Assembly: GCA_963825075.1 (NCBI GenBank)
Contig: CAWGRX010000022.1
Coordinates: 62,001 to 126,000, forward strand
Length of the DNA stretch: 64,000 nucleotides
Origin: CAWAVN01 sp963825075
GTDB lineage: Bacteria > Planctomycetota > Planctomycetia > Planctomycetales > Planctomycetaceae
Direction: 5' to 3'
The notes beneath the pieces are model-generated. The model was not told the origin of the DNA and made no database searches. It saw nothing but the letters and a program-made list of their open reading frames with translations. Positions 44,055 to 50,979 of this stretch are shown here, one piece after another. A program made the translations under genes and the position numbers. How positions within the stretch are numbered: position 1 is the stretch's first letter; every line of letters begins with the position of its first letter.

Positions 44055-45494
44055 ATGAACCAGCCAACCGAACAAGCAATCCGCCAGGTTGTTGAAGAAG
44101 TCCTAGCCCAACTCGGCCGCACGCCGCTTTCATCGAACAACGGGCGTTCTATAAAACCCGCGGCTCGAACTTGGGGCGTTTATTCCGATGTCGATCATGC
44201 CGTGGCCGCGGCCCAATCCGGCTTTGAACAACTCCAGCACCTCGCCTTGGATGACAGGGCGAAGATCATCCAAATCGTCCGCGACATCTGCTCAGAGCAA
44301 GCCGAAGAACTCGGCCGAATGGAACTTGACGAAACAAAAATCGGCCGGCTCGATCATAAGATCGAAAAGCTGCAAGCGATTCGCCGGGTTCCAGGAATTG
44401 AATGGCTCAAGAGCGATTGTGTGAGCGGCGATCATGGATTGACCGTTACCGAATATGCCCCCTTCGGCGTAATCGGGGCGATTACGCCGGTGACGCATTC
44501 CTTGCCAACGCTCGCCGGGAACGTGGTGAATATGGTTTCTGCAGGGAACGCGATGGTCGTCAATCCGCATCCCAGCGGCCGGCGGGTCGCGGTGGAAGGG
44601 GTGAGGCGGTTTAATCAAGCGATCTATCAAGCCACCGGACTTGAGAATATTATTACTATTATCGAAGAGCCGACGATTGAGTCTGCGGAAGCCATCTTTA
44701 ATCATCGGGGCGTGCGGCTGTTGTGCGTGACCGGCGGGCCGGGTGTGGCCAGGGCAGCGCTTGCGAGTCGAAAGCGGGCGATCGTTGCCGGGCCTGGCAA
44801 TCCCCCAGTCGTGGTGGATGAAACGGCGGACTTGAACAATGCCGCGCGTTCTATCGTCGGAGGCGCAGCTTATGATAATAACCTGCTCTGCATCGGCGAG
44901 AAGGAAGTGTTTGCGGTCAATTCGATTTTCGATCAATTGATGGAGGCAGTGTCGCGAAACGGCGGCTATTTGCTCAATGCTCAACAAGTACAGGCTCTTA
45001 CTAACATCGCCTTTGAGGTGAAGACGACGGACCAGGGGCAAAAGTATGTTCTCAATCGCGATTTCATCGGGGCGGATCCAGAGGTACTAGCCAAAGCGAT
45101 CGGTCTCAGCGTTCCCGCGCAAACACAGATCCTATTTGGCGAAACAGATACCGAGAACCCGTTCGTGCCCGAAGAGCAGATGATGCCGTTTATTCCCTTC
45201 GTCCGCGCCAAGGACTTTGAACATGCGGTCGGCTTGGCCAAGGAATATGAGCACGGCTTCGGCCATACGAGCATCATTCACACGACCAATGTCAGAAACA
45301 TGACGATTATGGGCCGGCTGATGGATACGACGCTGTTTATCAAAAACGGTCCTTGCATGGCCGGTTTGGGACTGGGAGGAGAAGGCTATTTGTCCTTCAG
45401 CGTCGCCACACCCACCGGCGAAGGAGTGACGAATCCCTTGACCTTCACCAGGCAACGCCGATGTGCGTTGATTGATGATCTTAGAATTATCTAG
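44055..45494 (+). CDS. CoA-acylating aldehyde dehydrogenase (PduP/PVM type)
   Basis: This oxidises an aldehyde (here probably L-lactaldehyde) with NAD+ and CoA to acyl-CoA. The product has 479 residues from the ATG at 44055; a TTG nine bases upstream is in frame. The N-terminal helix TEQAIRQVVEEVLAQLG followed by a Ser/Asn linker is a typical encapsulation peptide. FGVIGAITPVTHS, AGPGNPPVVVDETADL and YDNNLLCIGEKEVF carry the dehydrogenase motifs, with catalytic Cys279. GYLSFSVATPTGEGVTNP is the C-terminal motif of BMC aldehyde dehydrogenases. It lies between BMC-P genes. Confidence 0.95.
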   Translation: MNQPTEQAIRQVVEEVLAQLGRTPLSSNNGRSIKPAARTWGVYSDVDHAVAAAQSGFEQLQHLALDDRAKIIQIVRDICSEQAEELGRMELDETKIGRLDHKIEKLQAIRRVPGIEWLKSDCVSGDHGLTVTEYAPFGVIGAITPVTHSLPTLAGNVVNMVSAGNAMVVNPHPSGRRVAVEGVRRFNQAIYQATGLENIITIIEEPTIESAEAIFNHRGVRLLCVTGGPGVARAALASRKRAIVAGPGNPPVVVDETADLNNAARSIVGGAAYDNNLLCIGEKEVFAVNSIFDQLMEAVSRNGGYLLNAQQVQALTNIAFEVKTTDQGQKYVLNRDFIGADPEVLAKAIGLSVPAQTQILFGETDTENPFVPEEQMMPFIPFVRAKDFEHAVGLAKEYEHGFGHTSIIHTTNVRNMTIMGRLMDTTLFIKNGPCMAGLGLGGEGYLSFSVATPTGEGVTNPLTFTRQRRCALIDDLRII

Positions 45495-45502
45495 TAGCAG
45501 AT

Positions 45503-45766
45503 ATGCAACTCGCGAAGATTATCGGCCGTGCCACTTCAACGATTAAACATCCCTCGCTGGCCGGGTGGCGGATGTTGGTCGTGCAGCCTTTGGGAACTGA
45601 GGGGAGGGCCGACGGAGAACCGTTGCTCGCCATTGATGCCCTAGGTGCGGGAAAAAGCGATGTGGTGATGATTACCAGCGACGGCACTTCCGTGCGGGAG
45701 ATGATGAGAACAAACAATACGCCCGTCCGCTGGGCGGTTATCGGAATCGTGGATAGATCGGACTAG
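45503..45766 (+). CDS. BMC-P pentameric vertex protein 2
   Basis: The product has 87 residues of the EutN/CcmL family: MQLAKIIGRATSTIKHPSL, GWRMLVVQPL, LLAIDALGAGKSDVVMITSDG and VRWAVIGIVDRSD. It is the most compact of the three BMC-P proteins. It starts eight bases after the dehydrogenase stop, and the next reading frame begins four bases after its own stop, so translation is probably coupled. Confidence 0.96.
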   Translation: MQLAKIIGRATSTIKHPSLAGWRMLVVQPLGTEGRADGEPLLAIDALGAGKSDVVMITSDGTSVREMMRTNNTPVRWAVIGIVDRSD

Positions 45767-45769
45767 AAC

Positions 45770-46474
45770 TTGGCCGGGCAAATTGATACGCGACTGATCG
45801 ATCAGATCGTCGCCGAAGTATTGGAAAAACTTCGGCAACGCGTTCCGTCTGCGCCGAAGCCGAATGCTCATAACGGTGCCTTGAAAGAGAACTATGTCAA
45901 TTTGCATGACCCGGTCATAACAGAGGAGACAGTTCGGTCTAAGAACCCAGGAAACGTGACCATTCGCATCTCAGCGGAGGCTATATTAACACCTTCCGCT
46001 AGGGATTATGTTCGTTCTCAGCAGATTTCCGTCATTCGGACTCGCCAGGAAAACATTGTTGCGTCTGGTAAAAAGGGTATCCATAGCAAAATCATCGCGG
46101 CGCATGCTCCGGAAACGGTGCAAACGCTGCTGGCGGACGTGCGGAAAAATGCCCCTTCGTTATGGTCTGTTGAAATGGAAAGCGGCGTGCTTCCTGTCGT
46201 GGAGCGAGTTCGCAGCATCATTTGCCGGGGTGAAGCTCGGCAGGTGGTTGTGTTTGTCAAAACGAGCCATGCCGTGAGTTGCCTGATGAATCGTAATCCC
46301 CAGTGCCGATCGGCCGTGGTGAGACATGCGGAGGATGTGCGAAAGGCCCGCGTGGAATGCGGGGCGAATGTGATATGCGTCGATCTTCAGCAACCGACGT
46401 TTATAGGGCTAAGAAAGATCTTGGAGGCAAGTGTGAAGACGATCGACCAGATTCGGGAACCGGATTGGAGTTAA
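45770..46474 (+). CDS. BMC-associated RpiB-like protein with encapsulation peptide
   Basis: The product has 234 residues from a TTG at 45770, three bases after the BMC-P stop; the start is weakly supported but the N-terminal helix begins there. Residues ~5-25 (DTRLIDQIVAEVLEKLRQRV) form an amphipathic helix like an encapsulation peptide, followed by a linker. The C-terminal ~125 residues resemble the RpiB/LacA/LacB sugar-phosphate isomerase fold: KIIAAHAPE at the start, VVVFVKTSHAVSCLMNRNP.CR.AVV, then ARVECGANVICVD, comparable to CGTGIGMSIAANK..GIRAA...ARE.N.ANVL.LG. The catalytic Cys of RpiB (CGTG) is replaced. It may be a structural or modified-specificity cargo protein. Confidence 0.85.
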   Translation: MAGQIDTRLIDQIVAEVLEKLRQRVPSAPKPNAHNGALKENYVNLHDPVITEETVRSKNPGNVTIRISAEAILTPSARDYVRSQQISVIRTRQENIVASGKKGIHSKIIAAHAPETVQTLLADVRKNAPSLWSVEMESGVLPVVERVRSIICRGEARQVVVFVKTSHAVSCLMNRNPQCRSAVVRHAEDVRKARVECGANVICVDLQQPTFIGLRKILEASVKTIDQIREPDWS

Positions 46475-46484
46475 ATCGAAAGCG

Positions 46485-46769
46485 ATGAGGATTGGCGAAG
46501 TCATAGGCAAGGTCACTTTATCGACCAAACACCCATTGCTTTCCGGAGCGAAATGGGTGCTGGTCGTGCCCTTGTCCCGCGAAGGTGACGAAGCAGATTT
46601 TTCGCAACGGGGCGAGCCGATCGTCGTCTTTGATGAACTCGGAGGCAGGGGCGGCGTTCGCATTGCCATGAGCGAAGGAGCAGAGGCCGCCGCTCCGTTT
46701 TATCCCGATACAAAACCGATCGATGCCTATAACGCCGCGATCTTGGATGAAATCGATCTCGATACCTAG
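46485..46769 (+). CDS. BMC-P pentameric vertex protein 3
   Basis: The product has 94 residues of the EutN/CcmL family: MRIGEVIGKVTLSTKHPLL, KWVLVVPLSREGD, PIVVFDELGGRGGVRIAMSEG. The ending (YNAAILDEIDLD) departs from the usual AAIVGIVD seen in the other two, so the C-terminal contact surface may differ. It starts 10 bases after the preceding gene. Confidence 0.94.
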   Translation: MRIGEVIGKVTLSTKHPLLSGAKWVLVVPLSREGDEADFSQRGEPIVVFDELGGRGGVRIAMSEGAEAAAPFYPDTKPIDAYNAAILDEIDLDT

Positions 46770-46803
46770 CATCTCTAATTGTTTTGTTTTTGATATGAGG
46801 AAC

Positions 46804-47691
46804 ATGCTAGATATGAACCATCAATGGAACAGTGGAATCCACGACCGCAACTTGAAAGAACAGATTTGCGAGATCGGCCGGCGGGTCTATAACAAGGGCT
46901 TTGCGGCGGCGAATGACGGGAACATCTCGATCCGTGTCGGCGAGAACGAGGTGCTTTGTTCTCCGACGATGATTTGCAAAGGGTTTATGACGCCGGACGA
47001 CATTTGTGCGGTCGATCTGGACGGGAATCAAATCGCCGGCACGCGGAAGCGGACCAGCGAGATCCTATTGCACCTGACGATTATGAAGCATCGGCCGGAT
47101 GTCAAGGCGGTGGTGCATTGCCATCCGCCCCATGCGACAGCGTTCGCTGTGGCCCGCGAGCCGATTCCGCAATGCGTCCTGCCGGAGGTTGAAGTATTCA
47201 TGGGCGAAGTGCCGCTGGCTCCCTATGCGACGCCCGGCGATCAGCGCTTCGCGGACACCGTGCTCCCGTTCTTGAAGGCGACGAACACGGTGATTCTCAC
47301 AAATCACGGCACGGTGAGCTTCGGTAAGACGCTCGAAGAGGCCTACTGGAAAACGGAAATCCTCGATGCCTACTGCCGGATTTTGTTGTTGGCGAAGCAA
47401 CTCGGTCCGATCAAGTATCTGGAACACGAGGAATCCGCTGACTTGCTCAAGCTCAAGCAAAAGCTCGGTTTCGATGATCCGCGGTTCCACGTGGAAGACT
47501 GCGATCTGTGCGGCAATAGTGCTTTTCGCGACGGTTATAAAGAACGCCTGCCGGCGCAGCGGGCCTTTAATCCCGCTCCCGAATATCCGGGCTATTTGCA
47601 AACCGCGGCAAACGGCCAACCGGACAAAGCGAGCGACGAGCTGGTTCACGCCATCACCGACCAGGTGATGAAAGCTCTTAATGCCTCCTAG
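46804..47691 (+). CDS. Class II aldolase (fuculose/rhamnulose-phosphate aldolase type)
   Basis: This zinc-dependent aldolase would split L-fuculose-1-P or L-rhamnulose-1-P into DHAP and L-lactaldehyde, the aldehyde handled by the compartment. About 295 residues; starts at 46795, 46804 or 46813 are possible, with GAGG at 46797-46800. Seen: KGFAAANDGNISIRVGENEVLCSPT (class II/adducin N-terminus), VVHCHPPHATAFAV with the zinc-binding His pair, EVPLAPYATPGDQRFAD and ILTNHGTVSFG with the third His. An extension of ~75 residues beyond the core contains a CDLCG motif (DCDLCGNSAFRD) and ends in a helix (ASDELVHAITDQVMKAL) that resembles an encapsulation peptide placed C-terminally. Confidence 0.93.
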   Translation: MLDMNHQWNSGIHDRNLKEQICEIGRRVYNKGFAAANDGNISIRVGENEVLCSPTMICKGFMTPDDICAVDLDGNQIAGTRKRTSEILLHLTIMKHRPDVKAVVHCHPPHATAFAVAREPIPQCVLPEVEVFMGEVPLAPYATPGDQRFADTVLPFLKATNTVILTNHGTVSFGKTLEEAYWKTEILDAYCRILLLAKQLGPIKYLEHEESADLLKLKQKLGFDDPRFHVEDCDLCGNSAFRDGYKERLPAQRAFNPAPEYPGYLQTAANGQPDKASDELVHAITDQVMKALNAS

Positions 47692-48001
47692 CGCATTGTC
47701 AATGTTGAAATCTCCGATCAGCCGGCACACGCTAGCGTCCGGTTCAGCGAATGCAGAGTAGTTCGCATAAACCGGGGCTAGCACCCGGCGGCTAATTTTT
47801 TCATTCCGAACGATTGGCTTTGACAGTGCACTAGGTCGATCCAGGAATCAGTCATCCAAAAAAAACCGGGGCTAGCGCCCGGCGGCTAATTTTTCAGACC
47901 GAACGATTGGCTTTGACGGTGCACTAGGTCGATCCAGGAAGCAGTCGGTCAAGGAAGAGTTTACGAGACAAGTTAAACTCCTAAGTGAGTGATCGAAGAT
48001 T
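47692..48001. other. Repeat-bearing spacer before the dehydrogenase gene
   Basis: A family 1 arm at ~47715-47745 (CAGCCGGCACACGCTAGCG) precedes two 94-bp direct copies (listed separately). The spacer separates the aldolase from the LDH/MDH gene and may carry a separate promoter; none was convincing. Confidence 0.6.
47771..47956. repeat. Two direct ~94-bp copies of repeat family 1
   Basis: The copies begin ACCGGGGCTAGC at 47771 and 47865 and share CGGCGGCTAATTTTT, CCGAACGATTGGCTTTGAC and GTGCACTAGGTCGATCCAGG with a few substitutions. Confidence 0.88.
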
Positions 48002-48925
48002 ATGAAAGTCAGCATTATTGGCGGCGGCGGGTTGGTGGGGTCTTGTGCGGGGTTTGCGCTCCAGGCGGGCGGGATCGTCCGCGAGATTTCCCTGATTGAT
48101 GTCAATCAGGAACTCGCGGAAGGCCAGACGCTCGACTTGATTCATGGGAGTTCGTTAGTCGCCGATCAAACCATTGGCACCGACCCGGCTGCGATTGCGT
48201 CGAGCGATGTGATCATCATAACCGCTGGCCTCCGCAGAAAGCCCGATGAAAGCCGGCTGGATTTGATTAACCGCAACGTGGATCTGTTTCGCAAAATCCT
48301 CGCTCAAGTCAAACAGCACGGGACGAAGCAGGATGCGATCGTGTTTGTGGTTTCCAATCCCGTCGATGTGTTGACTTACCTGGCCGTGCGGGAGTTGCCT
48401 CTGCCCGCGGAAAAGGTGATCGGTTTGGGGACCATGCTGGATACGACCCGGCTGCAGGGCATGCTGGCCCGGCAGCTTCAAGTGCCTCCCACCCAGGTTT
48501 CGGCGATGATGCTCGGAGAACACGGCGACAGCATGGTGGCGATCTGGTCGGCGGCCCAGGTAGCGGGGCTGCCTTTGGAGCGTTATCCGGGCGTCAATCC
48601 CTCGGTGATCACCGACGTGGAAAAGCGAACCCGCGGCAGCGGCGCCGAGGTCATCAAGAAAAAAGGGGGGGCTGGTTTTGCAGTCGGCGTGGCGATCGCG
48701 CATGTGGTGCATAGTATTGCCCTCGATCAACGCCGCATCTTGCCCGTGTCTTCATTGCAGACCGGGGCTTACGGCATCCGGGACGTTTGCCTGTCGGTTC
48801 CCACGGTGGTCGGGCGGAGCGGCGTGCTACAGCAACACGAAATTGAACTCTGGCCCAAAGAGCGGATGGGAATTGTCAACTCGGCGAACGTGCTCCGGGA
48901 AACGATCGGCAAAGTGCTCGCTTGA
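48002..48925 (+). CDS. Lactate/malate-type dehydrogenase of the BMC locus
   Basis: This NAD-dependent 2-hydroxyacid dehydrogenase of the LDH/MDH superfamily has 307 residues. The Rossmann motif IIGGGGLVGS, Asp147 and Arg150 (GTMLDTTRLQ) and the catalytic His174 (LGEHGDSM) are present. The substrate loop reads AGLRRKPDESRLDL: the specificity position has Arg79, as in malate dehydrogenases, but the following ESRLDL is of the lactate type. In the PVM pathway it could recycle NADH/NAD+ for the aldehyde dehydrogenase or oxidise the lactate product. Oxaloacetate versus pyruvate cannot be settled from sequence. The next gene starts 14 bases downstream. Confidence 0.9.
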   Translation: MKVSIIGGGGLVGSCAGFALQAGGIVREISLIDVNQELAEGQTLDLIHGSSLVADQTIGTDPAAIASSDVIIITAGLRRKPDESRLDLINRNVDLFRKILAQVKQHGTKQDAIVFVVSNPVDVLTYLAVRELPLPAEKVIGLGTMLDTTRLQGMLARQLQVPPTQVSAMMLGEHGDSMVAIWSAAQVAGLPLERYPGVNPSVITDVEKRTRGSGAEVIKKKGGAGFAVGVAIAHVVHSIALDQRRILPVSSLQTGAYGIRDVCLSVPTVVGRSGVLQQHEIELWPKERMGIVNSANVLRETIGKVLA

Positions 48926-48939
48926 AATGTTGGGCGGAT

Positions 48940-50108
48940 ATGGAAAAATCGCTGGATCAAAAACTGCGTGATATTCACCGGGACCCACCGGGATCGCGGG
49001 AATTTATTATTGCGGACGCGAAGGATGCCGACATGGCGTTCGGGATCGGCGCTCCGGGGCAGTCTTTGCAGCGGCACGACGGGGAAGTGCGGTTCAAAAC
49101 TCTGGTGGAATATCGGCAGCAAATTCGCGAGGTGATCCGGCAGGGCATCGTCGATATTGTCTTGATGTCCGCGAGCACCAGCGAACTATTGACGCTGGAA
49201 GAACGGCTGTTTGATGATTCGCCCGTCACGCCCGCCGTCCGCGCGAACGATGCGACCGATGTGCACGCCATGCGCGGCAGCCGAATTCCCCAGGCGCCGC
49301 GCGGCCGTTTCGCACGTTGGCCTTGGATCATGCCCAATGCGGGCATTTGGATTGTCAGCCCGACGAACGCCGGCGGGGCGTCGATCTCGGACTGTACTCG
49401 GTCACGTTCAATAACGATTGCGAGTTGGACCGGGAAACGCTCGAAGCTTACAATCGGTTTCGCGAAGAAGCCGAGCGCAAAGGCTTTCGCCATTTTCTCG
49501 AAGTGTTCAATCCCAATCTTCCCAATGCGATTCCGGTAAACCAGCGGCCGGATTTTATCAACGATGTGATCGCCAGAACGCTCGCGGGTGTCGGCAAAAG
49601 CAGCCGGCCGATTTTTTTGAAGATCGCCTATCAAGGGCCCGAGGCGATGGAGGCTTTGGTCCGCTACGATCCGCATTTGATCGTGGGCGTCTTGGGCGGA
49701 GCCGCCGGCACGACGCATGATGCGTTTCATCTGCTCTCTGAGGCCCAAAAGCACGGGGCCAGGGCGGCGTTATTCGGGCGGAAGATCAATCAAGCCGAGT
49801 GCCAGTTGGCGTTTATTGAGTTCCTGCGGCACATCGCCGACGGCGTGATCGAACCGCCCGAAGCGGTGCGGGCTTATCATGCGGTGCTCGAAAAACTCAA
49901 GATACCGCCCCGGCGTTCGCTGGAAGAGGACCTCAGCCTGCAAACACGCGTCTCAAGCTACGCGGGTTCTTCGCGGACTTTCAGCTTTCCGAAAAAGACC
50001 GGCACCCATCGCTCTGCCAACGCCGCTCCGCCGGTGCTCTCGCAGATGTCTTCCCAAGATCGGGTGCGGTATCTGCTTGACCGAATCGCCGACCGATTGG
50101 GAGAATGA
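48940..50108 (+). pseudogene. Class I aldolase-like protein, frameshifted
   Basis: Two frames join into one ~390-residue protein. Frame one (ATG 48940) gives MEKSLDQKLRDIHRD to RIPQAP; frame two continues RPFRTLALDHAQCGHLDCQP to the stop at 50106-50108. One base missing near 49298-49303, in the run GCGCCGCGCGGCC, explains the break. The restored protein looks like a (beta/alpha)8 aldolase of the DeoC/LacD type, with FLKIAYQGPEAMEAL offering a Schiff-base lysine and IVGVLGGAAGTTHDAF a phosphate-binding loop. As the last gene of the locus it may supply a second aldolase activity. It could be functional if the break is a sequencing error. Confidence 0.75.
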
Positions 50109-50160
50109 AACTCCGGCCGCCTCCATTCGATGAGAACCGCCGCCTGACGGGAGTTTCTGC

Positions 50161-50418
50161 ATGTCGGACGATTTTGAAAGCGACGGCTGGTTCGACGAGG
50201 AGGATGCCGGGGATTTCGATGCCGATTGGGAATCGCAGACGATCTCTTGCCCGGAGTGCGGATTTCCGGTTTATGACGATGCGGAGATGTGCCCGCGTTG
50301 CGGGCATTTTATCGAAGAGGCCGACCTCCATCCGCTGGCGGGAAAACCGCCGTGGTTTTTGATCCTCGGATTGTTGGGGGTTTTGGCGACGATCATCGCG
50401 TTGTCCGGCTTATTTTAA
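50161..50418 (+). CDS. Zinc-ribbon single-TM protein
   Basis: The product has 85 residues; GGGAG precedes the ATG by eight bases. The N-terminus is very acidic. Four cysteines (Cys30, Cys33, Cys44, Cys47: CPEC...CPRC) form a rubredoxin-like zinc ribbon, and the C-terminus is one TM helix (WFLILGLLGVLATIIALSGLF). Such tiny zinc-ribbon/TM proteins are common in planctomycetes; function unknown. Confidence 0.85.
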   Translation: MSDDFESDGWFDEEDAGDFDADWESQTISCPECGFPVYDDAEMCPRCGHFIEEADLHPLAGKPPWFLILGLLGVLATIIALSGLF

Positions 50419-50979
50419 GGCCACTCCGCCGCTCTTTTTTCTTTCGCCACGCGGACCTTCGCGGCGTTGTGTTCCGACGCTGCCGGTGCATTTTTCGGCG
50501 GCAATTTTCCCGCGCTTTTTTGGGCCGCGAGTTTTCCCCAACACGAGGCGGGGATTCTGCTTAATCCGCTGCGGGCGGTAACCCTGGAGGTCTTGCGAAC
50601 ACCGGGTGTTTGAGTCGATTGGAAAACTTGGGAAGAATTTAGCGATTTTCGTCGGAAAGTAATTGCGTTCGATCGAAAACCCCCGTTATATTCAGGTCAA
50701 AGCCCTCAGTTAAACCTGTTCGCTCAGGTCATCCATCTTGCCTATCCGCCTGATTATTTGTCATCAATTGGACTGATGTTTGCAAAAGCCCCTCGAAGCG
50801 GGCGAATCGGCAGCCGTTTTTCAACAAACCACCACGGAAAGGAGGTTCTCACACCACATTCAGAGCGCTGAAAAGTTCGCACAGGTCAATTCACCAACAC
50901 ATCGTTTTCGGGGGGGGGATGGAAACAGCATGTTTCCCGCTCCATGAATCATCACCTTGAGTAGAGGAAGAGTTTTAAA
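50419..50979. other. Long leader/intergenic region before the YTV gene
   Basis: 561 bp without a supported gene. It contains a promoter candidate at 50663-50692 and a run of nine G at ~50911-50919. The transcript leader of the next gene would be ~280 bases if that promoter is used. Confidence 0.5.
50663..50692 (+). promoter_or_regulatory. Candidate promoter of YTV gene
   Basis: A weak -35 TTGCGT (50663-50668) and good -10 TATATT (50687-50692), spacing 18. Confidence 0.3.

Larger units (their letters stand above)
39398..50108 (+). other. PVM-type bacterial microcompartment locus
   Basis: Fourteen co-directional genes encode five shell proteins (two BMC-H, three BMC-P), a CoA-acylating aldehyde dehydrogenase, PduL, acetate kinase, a class II aldolase, an LDH/MDH-type dehydrogenase, a DeoR regulator, and accessory proteins. 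This gene set matches the Planctomycetes-Verrucomicrobia (PVM) BMC class characterised in Planctopirus limnophila for L-fucose and L-rhamnose degradation. There is no BMC-T gene, as expected for this class. Individual genes are described separately. Confidence 0.93.

Noticed and set aside
50911..50919. G9 run as a regulatory G-quadruplex
   Set aside because: A single G-run; four G-tracts at suitable spacing are not present.
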